This document shows, one piece after another, positions 11,935-23,447 of a stretch of DNA of 64,000 bases. Every line of letters starts with the position of its first letter. The first letter of the stretch is position 1. The translations under genes were made by a program, and so were the position numbers. Below the pieces are notes generated by a model, which worked only from the letters and a program-made list of their open reading frames with translations, searched no databases and had not been told where the DNA came from. Origin of the DNA: Piper betle (Eukaryota > Streptophyta > Magnoliopsida > Piperales > Piperaceae); assembly GCA_033002965.1 (NCBI GenBank), contig JAURVB010013957.1:1-64000 (forward strand). Direction: 5' to 3'.

Positions 11935-12876
11935 GATATGGTAAGAAAGAAGTCAATGGATATTTCAATATACACATGCAAAGATTTGACAAATTTTTCT
12001 GGCTTGGGAGCCTAAAATCTATCAATCTACCCTTTTTTATATAAGTAATTATAACCACCTATTAACTTTAAATTATGAAAATACCCTTCTAATTAATTTG
12101 GTAGTTATAAAAAAGAATACTTGACAAATTTTAAGATCGTGAGCAGGAAATTTTTTCCTGCTGGGCTGATCATACGATTTAAACTCCAGAGATTTATGTG
12201 CTTGCTCGTAACATCATTTTTTGTGTCCGAAGCATCTTGGAAGTTTTTTTATATTAAACTGAGCATTTTGTCTTCTGCAAATGTTAAAAACTACCTTCTG
12301 CCGTTTATAGTATGTTCAGATGGCGAGTGCCAGTGACACTGTTCCAGCTTGAACCTTACGCCATTGATGAAAATAAATCCTCCGTCCTCCCACTTCAACT
12401 GCAAACCATGAAATTGCTTCACCTTAGTAAAATAATTTTTCATATTAGTTCATATCAAATGGTCAGTATTCACTAACCAACCTTGATTTCATAGACTGCA
12501 TTTTGGAGAACAGCACTTGATATCTTGTAATGCTTTTGTAACTTTCCAAGTTCAGGACCAAATGTTGGCTGTGTGAGGTCAATAGGGGATTGCATTTTCC
12601 CATCTCTGCATGTTGCCCATTCTTTCTTTATATCTCCCCAGTGGTCAGGACCCTTGTCACTTCCTTCAATGTAATCAAATTCATAGTCATTACTCTCATC
12701 TGAAGAACAAAAATGAAACAATATTACACCAGTTAGTGAAAGCTTTACTCTTGGTTAATTTACAGAACTGGTATATGTAGAAGTAAAAGCTTTGCAGGCT
12801 AGCTACCAAGTCCAAAAGATGGTCTTGAGTTGATGAAAAGAAAAACAAGAGCGAGACATAGAAGAAGGTTTCTCAT
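10049..12876 (-). CDS. Alpha-type carbonic anhydrase (dioscorin-like storage homologue possible)
   Basis: Seven exons can be joined without a frame break: 12807-12876, 12482-12699, 12295-12398, 11167-11269, 10881-11048, 10434-10523 and 10049-10171 (876 nt, 291 aa). Residues 1 to about 22 are a hydrophobic signal peptide, so the protein enters the secretory pathway. The family core is clear: [20 protein letters not shown], the zinc site [14 protein letters not shown] (His118, His120) with LELHMVH (His137), and [16 protein letters not shown]. Cys54 and Cys210 match the conserved disulphide. All zinc ligands are present, so CO2 hydration is plausible. Yam tuber dioscorins belong to this family, so storage or antioxidant roles cannot be excluded. 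Exon 6 needs the acceptor at 10524-10525, since the nearer one brings a stop. The segment it encodes ([16 protein letters not shown]...) is less conserved. Confidence 0.92.
10372..10411. repeat. (AAT)n microsatellite in carbonic anhydrase intron 6
   Basis: A pure run of AAT/ATA triplets lies between the last two coding exons, about 25 bases downstream of the exon 6 splice donor. Confidence 0.9.
11400..11645. repeat. Two short tandem duplications in carbonic anhydrase intron 3
   Basis: A block of about 45 bp (TATGTAGGTTCTTTCTAGAA onward) is repeated at about 11400 and 11446. Next to it a 72-bp block starting TTTGGAGGACAATTG is repeated at 11502 and 11574 with few differences. Both lie in the intron between exons 3 and 4. 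Confidence 0.8.
11854..11928. repeat. (TA)n microsatellite in carbonic anhydrase intron 3
   Basis: About 37 uninterrupted TA dinucleotides followed by a short CA run. The Tyr-Ile frames that read through it on both strands are artefacts. Confidence 0.95.
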
Positions 12877-12967
12877 TCTCTCTGTTTGCAAAGAAGCTAA
12901 TACAAGACTTGTAGGCATCAAATTGTAAACGGTAATTTACAGGAAGAATGTGGGCTGCAAAATGGGG

Positions 12968-12976
12968 TTTATATAA
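12968..12976 (-). promoter_or_regulatory. TATA box of the carbonic anhydrase gene
   Basis: The minus strand reads CTTATATAAACCCC, about 92 bases upstream of the ATG at 12876. That distance fits a TATA box with a leader of about 60 bases. No other TATA-like sequence is closer to the start. Confidence 0.6.
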
Positions 12977-13049
12977 GCCAAGATTCCGAACATCATGATG
13001 AGTTTTTTCAACAGCATCCCTATGACGGGTCAGAATTGCTAACAACACG

Positions 13050-14581
13050 CATTTTGCTCGTTTGTATTTTATTATAAGCGTTTTACATGTGAAATATGAT
13101 TAATTTTTCATGAAATGATTCGACCTGGTTTTCTAGTATTTTTGTTCTTCTTACCTCTCGTGATGTTGCCAATGACTATAAGGGGGAAGCCAATCAGATG
13201 TTAACACATGCAGGATAAGAATTGTATGATTGAAACCAAACAGATCCCATATATTATATATTATATATATGCATGGATCTCACATGTTAGATTGAGTACG
13301 AGAGCCCGGTTAGCTACAATGGGCAGTAGTTGGTAAATTATCACACCATTCATAATAACGAAATGTAGTCAGTGGCAGCAGGCGCACCGAAATCTCCGCC
13401 CTCCAATGGAAATTTGAGCGCATGAGGAGTCTTATCTTTCTTTTTGTTTTCTTGTGTACGTCCCATCTACTAACAACAACGTTGGCGTTTCAATAATAAC
13501 TGCATGTGAACTCGTCATTGGATTTCGTTTGGAGCAGATGGAAGCATCGAAGAAATGCACCACCTAATCCCTATAATATGATATGTGTGCAGCAATTATA
13601 TAAAACGTTGCACGTTCAAAATTAATATGATATACAATATTGTCATGATTCTCCGTCAAATAGTTAACACAAGTAAATGTGGGCTACTCAGTTCTAATAG
13701 TATCTAAATAAACAATTTTTTGCAGTAATTTACTGGTGTTAACCGACTGAATATATCGCTTATGTAAATTTATTGATAATAAATGTTACATCAACTTCTA
13801 CACGGTTTGATATATCTTAAAGATATATATTATGATTAATTTTAAAGATTGGTCTTAATTTAAGGACAATATAGATTATAATAATTTTATTTATTATTTA
13901 TTAATTTTTATTGAATTTTAATTGGTTAAACTCTTACTTTTAACCGGAGACAAGAATTGTCTTCCTCTTTATTAATACGAAGCAATATCTCGTATGATGC
14001 GTGAAGTGTACTAAAGATAGATTATAATTTTAAAAATAAAGTTATTTTTATCTTATTAAATAATAAAATAGATGATAATTATATATCTTAGAAGTAAATT
14101 TAAATTTTTTAGACAAATTCTAATTTTTATCTTATCTAAAATAATAAAGTATCTCATTTTATCCCATCTTAGATGATAGATTCTAATGTAAAGATATACT
14201 CTAATTATATTTTATTTTATTTTATTATATTATGATTAGCTGATTCTCTTACTTATAATCTCATGCTAGCATTTAGTTTCCATTTTATTAATATAATAAT
14301 AATAATATTATTATTATTATTAACTAGAGTAGATATCTTTCTAACTAATTTATTAATTATAAAAATGAGTACTTGGGGCCAACATAGGGCTCCCGAACGG
14401 GAATTTTTATCTAGCTTGGCAGCTCATACAATCTGGACTCCCATTTAAAAAACTTAACTTAAATTATAATTGTGTTGAGGGTCGACAATCAAATGTTATA
14501 ATTTTTCTGAAGTCAAATTATATAAGAATTATATTTTTTTAAAATGATCAAATTAGTTCTTATATAATTTTTTGCTCTTCT

Positions 14582-14617
<36 letters not shown>

Positions 14618-16132
14618 TAAAAATGTTAATCTTGTGATGAATGTTGATATAAAATATAAAGAGGTTATAATAAATACTTAAGTATGGAACCCATCACAGT
14701 TCACGTTTCTAGTTTCCAATTACTATATTACAGCTAGTTTCTTTAAATAATCTTTTTTATTTTTTTATTAGAATAAAATATAATTTTATTTTAAATTCGG
14801 TATAACATGAAAAATCCAATTTAACCCGCTTACGCCAATGATCACGGATTCTCAAGTACCACGTTCAAAACATTGATTTCACATTTTATAAACATTATAA
14901 ACTTTTTTTCAAACAATATTATAAACATTACAACATTACTTTTTTCCCTTTTATTATGTAAGCCCAAGTTTCATGTCTTGGCGGCTCTCTTTTCAGAGAC
15001 CCAGTTCTCCCCTGCTAGCTGGACAACGTACGTGGTAATAGTTAAAATAATTAAGGTGTTTTTTTTTTTGAAATATCATTAAACATTACCAAAAATATCA
15101 TTAAAAATTTTAAACATTACCAAAATACACAAACAGTTTTGCTCAATCTTTCCCAGTTGGCTAAAGAATGAGCATATACATTACATAAACTCCATATCCA
15201 TAAAAAATTTAAAAGAAAATTTACAACTTCACTACCTAGTATTGATGTTTGAGACTTACCTATACAACATATAAATAACAAGAGGGGAGAGGAGAATTAT
15301 CAATTATCGAAAGCTCAAATTTACAGAACATAAACATTATTCAATGAGAAAATAAAAATATCCATCATCAGTTATGGGCATGCTATAAAGCATCAAAATA
15401 AGAATGTAATGAGCCCTCTAGTTGAGAGAATTCTAATTTTTTTATCATTGAGCAAATAAAAATCATGACCCATTTCAGAATAAGGTGGTACAAGAAGAGC
15501 AAAATGAAAACTACATCTAGCAATCAATCATAACAAAACTCTAGCAATTTCCATCTTCGAAATTTAAAGCAAAACTTACCATCGTTTTTCAAATGATTCT
15601 AGCTTTCCATATTACATAGTTAAACCTCAAGTCAGCTGTTCTTCTACTTAGGAGATTTATAAAAAATACCACAAACAAATTATTTATACACATGCAGGCA
15701 AATCCACTCATTGTTTCCACAATCAAAATATAACCAAGAAAACATAATATTAAGAGCACACCATAACAACAAACTCTAAAAGGAGACATAAATTTCAAGC
15801 TAGCAAACATTACATTTCATTGTATCTTATTTGCCATAAGACAATTTTGAAAAAAATAATAGGCCAGCCTGCCAAATTTTTAAACTACATAACTCACATA
15901 TATCTTCTTCAAATCCATGTTCATGGATTGTCCTACAACAACTGCAAAACTGTTTCCTAAATGCATGAACTTAGAAATCTCCTTTGAAACATATTCTGAA
16001 AAAAGAGAGGCAGAAAGCCTCAATTCACCAAACATTGTAGAGGAAGCTCCATGGAAACAAAAGGAACCAATTGTGATTCCTACTTTTCCTTGCCAATGTA
16101 TCAAATTCAAAGCCCAAACAAAGGAAGACCAC
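13050..16132. other. AT-rich intergenic region
   Basis: No gene is supported. The left part is the upstream region of the carbonic anhydrase gene and the right part (about 15240-16132) the 3' side of TRM82. A (TA)n microsatellite lies at about 14586-14615, with AT-rich inverted fragments around 13780-14230. The short open frames in this interval have no recognisable domain. Confidence 0.45.
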
Positions 16133-17434
16133 CTATTGTTTGATCTTTCTATCATTTCTGCCTCTCTTCCTAAACTCCCTTCTCTCTGCAGAATAATGTT
16201 TCTTCACCATCAAATTATGCATGGCTGCCTTCACAGCCTCTGCTGCTGTTGCAAGTGAACTATCATCCTTGGAGCTCAGACTCCCCTGCAGTTTTTCAAG
16301 TAGCTTCTGACCCCCAGGAACTGCATCATCTTCCAAGACAACAGGATCAACTTCATTTCCTTTCAACAGACCAGATATAACTTTCACGCGAACCAAAGCC
16401 GAATCAGGGGAAGATGGCAACTTAAAAGCACCAGTGACCAACCACAAGTACTCGGCCGCCAGGCCCATCCCAAGACAGGTGGGAATGAAAGGAACTTCCA
16501 GGGAAACTATCTTGGCAACAGTCAGAGCCCGGGCAACTAAATCACACCCCAAAAGCACCACACCACGCAAGTCTTGGACGGCAACAGCAATCACAGAACC
16601 ATCAGAGGCAGCAGACATGTCAGTAACAGCAGGAAATGGCTGCTGATCTCCAGCAGACATGTCAAGACAAGCTGCTGCTCCGACATCACAAGTACTAAGG
16701 AGGCATCCAGAAGCATAGTCCCACAAACGAACAGTAGAATCACCACTACCCGAAACAAGCAAACCCTCCACACACCTCTCATTGCTCACAAAACAAACAC
16801 ACGAAACATAATCAGTGTGCACAAGACAAAAGCTTTGAATCTCATGAGCTCCATCAAGAGCATTGTTTGGGAAACAAGTAACACGAATTTTATGATCTCT
16901 ATCAGAACTAGCAACGAATCTCCCATCGGGAGAGAACTGCAAGCAAGTAATGATACTGCAATAGTGACCAAAAAGCGGCACGGGCTTCCCAACTATCCAA
17001 TTTCCGCCATTAACAACATCAAACCACAAGCTCAGAACCCAAACAACACCGAACTTATCAGCAAAGACGACGAATTTACCGTCTCGGCTCACCGCAACTG
17101 CGCTCACCCGCTTCTCGGCGCAGACGGTGCCCAAGCACCGCCATGAACGAGTCTCCCACACCTTGACGAGCTTGTCGTCCCCGGCGGAGACAAAGCAGCT
17201 GCCATTCGCGCCGTAGGAGACGGCCCGGATCGCCTGCGCGTGCCGGCCGCCGGCTTCGTCGGCCGGAGTTACTTCGCGGCCGCCGACGAGGTCGAAGACG
17301 CGGAGCTCCGGCCCGACGGCGACGGCGACGGAGTCCTGGGATGGGTGGACGGCGATCAGGGCCGGGGCGGCCGCGGCGGCCTCGGCGGCGTCACCTTCGT
17401 CTCCGAACGTCAGAGCAGCTTCTTCTCCTTCCAT
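16133..17434 (-). CDS. TRM82: tRNA (guanine-N7-)-methyltransferase non-catalytic WD40 subunit (TRM82/WDR4)
   Basis: The coding region is one exon of 433 codons. The protein pairs with the catalytic TRM8/METTL1 subunit, which makes m7G46 in the tRNA variable loop; the WD40 subunit stabilises it. WD-type units are visible: HAQAIRAVSYGANG...DDKLVKVWE (residues 65-94), RVSAVAVSRDGK (109-120), HYCSIITCLQFSPDGRFVASSDRDHKIRV (158-185) and HTDYVSCVCF...GDSTVRLWD (206-239). The C-terminus is strongly basic (KKHYSAERREFRKRGRNDRKIKQ). The start is the ATG at 17434 in a GCC-ATGG context. A longer in-frame start seven codons upstream lies in an intron whose acceptor (TTGCAG) ends at 17441. GC is very high at the 5' end and falls toward the 3' end. 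The length fits the family. Confidence 0.9.
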   Translation of the reverse strand: MEGEEAALTFGDEGDAAEAAAAAPALIAVHPSQDSVAVAVGPELRVFDLVGGREVTPADEAGGRHAQAIRAVSYGANGSCFVSAGDDKLVKVWETRSWRCLGTVCAEKRVSAVAVSRDGKFVVFADKFGVVWVLSLWFDVVNGGNWIVGKPVPLFGHYCSIITCLQFSPDGRFVASSDRDHKIRVTCFPNNALDGAHEIQSFCLVHTDYVSCVCFVSNERCVEGLLVSGSGDSTVRLWDYASGCLLSTCDVGAAACLDMSAGDQQPFPAVTDMSAASDGSVIAVAVQDLRGVVLLGCDLVARALTVAKIVSLEVPFIPTCLGMGLAAEYLWLVTGAFKLPSSPDSALVRVKVISGLLKGNEVDPVVLEDDAVPGGQKLLEKLQGSLSSKDDSSLATAAEAVKAAMHNLMVKKHYSAERREFRKRGRNDRKIKQ

Positions 17435-17440
17435 GGCGTC

Positions 17441-17631
17441 CTGCAAGACACACAAGCGTGCTCTACCATAACTAATAGACTTTTAAGAAATTCTCACCCG
17501 ATTTACTCTAAGCCCTTTCTACACTGTTGTTGATCTTAAACAGGTATTAACTCCGTTCAAACAAGGCAAAGATCGACGCCTTTCGGGTCAATAACGAAGA
17601 AAAGGAGAGAGCTTTGGAGGGGGGACACTAC
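17441..17631 (-). other. TRM82: Leader intron of TRM82
   Basis: On the minus strand a donor AATTG-GTAGTG lies at 17631-17630 and an acceptor GTCTTGCAG ends at 17441, six bases before the start codon. This leaves a GC-rich first non-coding exon at about 17632-17790, which includes a (GGC)n-type run near 17722-17750. The splice signals are seen; splicing itself is inferred. Confidence 0.65.
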
Positions 17632-17721
17632 CAATTCTTAGGAGGGAGTCGGTGTCGCCGGCGGCCGGCAGATTTTCGGGCGACGGCAGTTGAAGATTGA
17701 CCGGAGAAGAAGGAGAAAGAC

Positions 17722-17750
17722 CGCGGCGGCGGCGGCGGCGGCGGTGGCGG
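17722..17750. repeat. (GGC)n run in the TRM82 5' leader
   Basis: About eight GGC/GCG triplets with one GGT interruption, in the presumed first non-coding exon of TRM82. Confidence 0.8.
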
Positions 17751-17829
17751 CAAAGGTAGAAGGAGATGTGAAAGGTGGGCTTTTCTTACATGGGCCTAGA
17801 AAAGGCCCACTAGTTTTGGGCCCAATTAC

Positions 17830-20519
17830 ATAATATTGGGATTGGATGTTTGGTAAGGATGACTACCGGACAAAGGGCGGGGGCGCCCGTTGAACAAACA
17901 ATCACAAATTTTGCCCATAAAATAAAAATAATAAATTAGGGCCGCAAACGAGAAAAATACGAATTTTTTTCATGGTTTTTTAGGGCAACGTGAATCCGTA
18001 TGTCAGTCTACAATGACTTGATAACAACAAATTCATTATTTTTCTTAATTTTTTATAATTTATATAAAATAGGTAATTTTGTCACCTGATTAACCCTTTC
18101 TTAACTCTAAATCTTTAAAATAATTTCACCATTTCAAAATATGATAGGGTACCTAATTTTGCATCAATCCACCTTAGGGAACGCTTAAAAATTTAATCTT
18201 TAATATGGTGGTATACACATACCTCAAAAATTTTGGGTGCACCAAGCTACAGATGGTGCATGGTGTGCCAGGTCATGTCTAGGCCTTGAGCAGGTTTTGG
18301 ATCTGGAAGGTTTGTAGGTCAATTCTTCATGGTTGTGGGCATAAACAAACTCAAACATAAGATTGGGTAGACCACATAGTGGTGGAGCCGGTCATGGGTC
18401 TTGGCTACACGGTCAAATAAAGGGGCCCAACGGCCCGTTTACATATGTAGTGCAATGGTGACTTTGGTAGCTCTAGTAATGTGCTTCCGATAGTAGCGAG
18501 GATCAGCGATTGCCCAAAATGGCAGCCCTTCGACTGGGGAGCAAATATGTGGTTGTCCAATGGTGGGAGACGGCTCAAGTCAGCAACGCCAAAAATTCCC
18601 GATGGCACTTTGTGTTGCAGTCTCTATCGCTGATTTTAGGTGTGGGTGCACCAATGTTTGGCCGGGCTCGGTTGGGTTTTGTAGCTAGTGATGAGGGGAA
18701 CTGAGTGGATGTTGAGGCATGGCCTATGGCAACTTTGGTCGGTCGAGAAATGAGTCTTACAAATTGTTCCTTTTTGTACTTTACTTGTCAGCCAGCTCAC
18801 TTCTTGGTTGTTTTCCAGCACTGACAAGAATGGTAACTAGTGGCTAGGTTATATTCCTGGCTCTAAGAAGGATCCAATGGAGGTGGTAGTGTGGTCGTAG
18901 ATCACTTGGGCTTGGCAGATGGAACCCAATAAGTTTGTCACTTGTTGTTTCATAACTCTGGCTGGGGGTGTTTTCGGCAAGGGTGGCCATCACTGGCGGT
19001 AATACTTGACCAGGTTCTATCGGGAGCATTCCAAGCTCTACATTGGTCAGCTAGGGGGGTTGCCTGAGTGCAACCTCTAGTGAGGGAGCTCCTCCCCTTT
19101 CTTCGTTCTCCTTTATTCTTTCCTGCTTATTGTTTCTTCTTCCTCTTCCTTCTCTTCTCTTCTTTGCAACAACGAGGCCCCTCTTCACTTTATATGTTGT
19201 TGCTTTTATAAGCCAAATGACTCCTTATTAGTTCCAAGATTTTTCCCTTTAGATTTGAGCTTACACGTCCTTCAAAGCTTATCCTATTCCATAAATAAGG
19301 AACTGATTAGATCAAATCATCATAGGCAGCTGATGGCTTGGATAGATAGTGGCCAAGGGTATATCAAATAGGTCGATGAGTTGCATGCTTGGCTCTACCA
19401 TTTAATGAGTGCGGGTGTATGTATGGTTGAACCACTTGTCAATTTTTCATGTGTAGAACAACGATGAATCGGCGAAATGGAACCTAAGTGGTTGAACACT
19501 AACAACGATGAATCGGCGAAATGGAACCTAAGTGGTTGAACACTCTCTTTTTTTTCTTTTTTCTTTTTCTCATTTTCATTATATCTTTCTCTCTCTTCAC
19601 TCCTTTTCTTTTTTTCATCATTTTTCTTTTTCTTCTTTTTGAGAGGAATTTTTTTCTCACTCAAGCTAGGGTTATCCTTCCTAGGTCACGATGTGACAAC
19701 TGTAAATCATCTTAATTTTAGTGACTTATTCGCTCGGCAAACGTGGTCTCTAAACTTAGACTTCCCTTACATTGCTTCAATGATCTAGGTGACAATGGTA
19801 AAAGGGTAAATTTCTCTCCACTCTCATTCGTGACCCTAAAATTTTTCTTTGGGATGTCGAGCTTCTTTGACGTCAACCTTGTGTTGTGCCTTCTTTTTCT
19901 TGTATAGTCTCAAGGGGACCTTACTATATTTTGTCGCCTTATCGTTTGTATACTTTCCATTATTCTTGAAAAAATTTATCTTGATAGAAGCCCCCAATAT
20001 GACCTCCTATGTCGTCTTGGGTGGCGAGCTGGGGGCCTTGGGTAGCACAAACAAGTGGCAGCGAGAAGCTGATCTCAAGCTTGTGTTGAACTCCTCTTGC
20101 TCTTCGAGTACTTCGTTGAATCTTCATCACCAATCATTATGACCAGATACTTCAAACTTTCACATGGTAACTCACATTTGATCATGAATGGACTACTAGT
20201 ACCAATTACTTGAGATTCAGATGACCAGATTCAAATAAGAACAATCATGATCTATTACAACACATCATGTGTCTCATCCTATATAGTGTCACTTTCTTCC
20301 TTGGATAACAATCTTTCTTTCCACCTAAGCTGCACATCAAGCGAAGCCTTCTTCTTCCATGTTGCAATAAAAGCCTTGACTTATCATCTCCTTAGATTAG
20401 CATTGTTTGAATAGCAAATTGAGCTTCAATTTCTTCTTGCATTTCTTCGGCTGATGTGGATGACACCTCCAAGCCTTGAACTTTTGTTTCTTCGGCCTTC
20501 CCCTCAAGTGGTTCGTCTC
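17830..20519 (-). mobile_element. Degraded Ty3/gypsy sequence, possible 3' LTR side
   Basis: No host gene is recognised. The block near 17960-18020 (TTCATGGTTTTTTAGGG, then AATCCGTATGTCAGTC) is similar to 22720-22780 (TACATAGTTCCTTAGGG, then AATTCCTAAGTCAATCC). Blocks near 18860-18890 (GGATCCAATGGAGGTGGTAG) resemble 23245-23270. These look like the two diverged LTRs of one old minus-strand element whose gag lies between them. Boundaries cannot be fixed by eye. Confidence 0.4.
19457..19544. repeat. Perfect 44-bp tandem duplication
   Basis: The 44 bases from 19457 (AACAACGATGAATCGGCG onward) are repeated without a mismatch at 19501-19544, directly before a T/C-rich tract. Confidence 0.95.
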
Positions 20520-21417
20520 ATTTTCTTCCTTTTGAGTGGCTCACCATTATCACATTGACAGTTGAAGTTTTTATTTGATCTCTCCTTTATCAACTAGCTC
20601 TTGTATCCTTTTCATCACATCCCGACACTTGCTTATTGGATGACCTAGCCTCTTGTGGAATTACTAAAAGTTCTCCTTCTTGTCGTCTTCCGGCATCGGC
20701 GGGTTCCTTGAAGTCCATGGTGTAGTCTTTACTTTTCTTTACAATACGTTAAACTAGCTCTCAATGTCTCTAATGTTAAATGTGTAGTCTTCAATGTTTC
20801 TCCATGCTCATCATTGTTAAGGTTGTTGGGGTATGTGACTTGGATTTTTAATCTTGTTCTTTGCCTTCACTTTCCACTCCTAGTTCATGTGATTAAGAGC
20901 TCAGTAACTGCATTACTTGAGGTACCATCATTCTTTTTGAACCTAAAACTTTGGTGAGTTCTTCATGTATTAATACTTTCACAAAGAGTTCTTCAAAGGT
21001 GTTACACTGTGCATCACTTAGGAACTATGCAGTTGTTCCAGTATTCATTGCACAAATCTTCAAAAGTTCCTTAATGTTAGAAGTCTCCTTCATTTGTGAT
21101 GACAAGTTTCTAAATCTCTTCATGTATGCAGCAAACTCTTCTCTTGGCTCTCTTCGACATTGCCTTAGTGCTCAATTTTGACCAAAATTTCCATCGATTA
21201 GAAGTGAGTTGTGAATCACTCAACAAGTTCCCTCAGATGAACTGATCGAACTATGTGGACGATTGTTGAACCATCTTAGTATGTTGTCATTGAGGAAAGC
21301 TGGAACTATTGGAGCTTTAACTTTCAATTTATTGCAATTGTGCTGCACTCGATCTCAAAAATCGTGATGTGGATCTCCATCAAACTTCGTGAAAGTTGGG
21401 CGTTTGTATTTCTCAGG
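20520..21417 (-). pseudogene. Ty3/gypsy gag fossil (Tat-like)
   Basis: The broken minus-strand translation starts with PEKYKRPTFTKFDG. It continues through PAFLNDNILRWFN, a segment REEFAAYMKRFRNLSSQ and SNIKELLKIC, and near 20600-20670 has FHKRLGHPISKCRDVMKRIQELVDKGE. The last piece matches the Cys/His region found between gag and protease in plant Ty3/gypsy proteins. Several stops and frame changes occur, so it is dead. No protease, RT or integrase follows to the left. The family-level reading is firm; the Tat-like lineage is inference from the gag style. Confidence 0.75.
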
Positions 21418-23447
21418 TAAAACCTCGTAGTAGACTTCATCGATTAAGGAGTAAATGCATATTGTTGCTTCACTCGATTCTTTATCTTTCTTTCCAATGG
21501 GGCAGTGATAAGTACAGCTTGTGCATCTATTTTGACTTCCAACTCTTCATAGCAAGGTCCGATATCGGTGCTACTTGCATGATTGAAACTACTAGAATTT
21601 CAATGGGCAATTGGAGAAGAGACTGACTCGCTGACAAAATTGCAACGGGAACCAGTGGTTGACTCCTTAGCAATGTGGTAGTGTTAGGTGGTGAAAACGT
21701 TATTGAAGCTTATAGTTAGGAGCATGCAAGGTCATACCATGGGTACGCGCATGATGGCTGGTAGTAGGGCAAGTGTATAAGCCATGTTGAATGGGGCAGT
21801 AGGCTATGCTTGGTTTGACTCAACTGCAATAGGTTGTTGAGTTGCGCCCAAATTTGTTCTGGTGGAAATATTGCAATTTTTTATGCTTTTTGGATATATT
21901 GGGTACCTAAAATCTGAAAAAAAATTTAATCTCCCGAGGGATGTTGATCTAATCCCTCAATATTGTGGTGATTGTTCTTGACCCCGGGGGTTTGAAGTCA
22001 TCTATCTGGCTTCCTGAGTTGGTCCATCATTGGACATTGTGTGGGATGCTCGTCTTCTTGTCTCAATGAGCTCCTAGTTGCAACACCAGCCTGTTGCATT
22101 TGGGCAAGCACTTGTTACATCATAGCCTCCATTCATTACATATGCTCTTCACTTTGATGGAATCTTTCTTCAATATCTTAGTTTGGTACATGCCCTCTAC
22201 TTTGCATACTCAGTTCATTATCTAGCCTTAGAAGTACTTGTCCAACCTCCAATGGTTGGTTCATCTATCATTGCTTCTTGCTCTTAGATTTTCTTCATGT
22301 ATCAATATGGTTCTACTTGCATTGGTCCTTGTTTCGTTTCCTTCATTAAGCTTCTTCAAACAACTAGATTCTCTTCTATACATGTCCCCCAATCAAATGG
22401 CTTTGGATCATTCTTTTTCGTATTTGATGTAAATTGACTTAGTTCTTCTCAGAATTGAATTGATGTAGATGGATCATCTTCATTAACCTCATTTGCCGCA
22501 CTGCATTCCTCACTTTGTTGCCATCTCTTCTTGCCTGTGTGTGTTCAAATGGCACTAATGCCTTCTAACTGCACTCTAGTGGAGTCGCCAATATGTTCAG
22601 GACCAGATTTGCCTGTGTTGCTCAAGTCAAGTGGAATTGAGGGTTCGGTAGGACCGGGCACGCATTGTCGCATAAATTTTGCAACCAAAATAAAAAAAAT
22701 TGTTAGCAAGAAAAAACAAGGAATTTTTTTTACATAGTTCCTTAGGGTTCAATCTGAATTCCTAAGTCAATCCACTGTGGATACTATCGACCATAAACTG
22801 GCCCGACATACCTGCTTATCTGGGTGGTGCATCACCAAGAATAGGGACTTTGACGATGGCGTTTTTGGTGACTACGGTGACTAGTGATAACCTAGGAATG
22901 TAGTTCATGGTCAGAGTAGTAGACCAGATGAGGTCCAATGGCCTGTGACAGTGCTAGCTAGTGGTGGTTGCACGAAAACGTTTTGGCAGAATTAATTATC
23001 CTCTAGACTTTATTGCCATTTTCCAGTAGTGGAAGTCCGTCATAAATTGTTTCTAAAAGGGAGAAGAACTGAGTGGATGGGTGTGTCTGATTGGAGTTGC
23101 GCTAAGTTGGCCGCATTGTGGCTAAAAAGATGGTAGTTCTCTGTTTCTTTGTAGTTTGGGCACTGATTTTTGTTCAATTTCCCTACTGCGATGAGCTTCT
23201 CTAGCAGTTGATTTTGACTATATTTTATCGGGGGTTGTGAGAGGAACCCAGTGGAGGTGGTGGTACAACTGGCAGTAGCATTGGCTAATCGAACGGTGGT
23301 TGCAAAGTTGGTAGTGTTTTGCACTACTCCGATGGGTGATTTCCTGGACATTTATAGTAATGGTGGCTATCTATGATAGCGGAGCACCGCCCAGAAGTGA
23401 AGATTTATTATGGACTTCATGTCGAGGATTGTAGTCAGGTCAGTTAG
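21418..23447 (-). mobile_element. Leader and probable 5' LTR side of the gag fossil
   Basis: No host gene is seen. Upstream of the gag fossil the minus strand carries a non-coding leader. Around 22575-22590 the plus strand reads GTGGAGTCGCCAA, a string common near LTR/leader junctions of Ty3/gypsy elements. The segment 22690-23447 resembles the 17.96-19 kb block and is interrupted at 23448 by the solo LTR B. It probably resumes at 26384. Confidence 0.4.

Noticed and set aside
11741..12058. Frames with long Tyr-Ile runs on both strands
   Set aside because: They read a (TA)n microsatellite inside an intron of the carbonic anhydrase gene.
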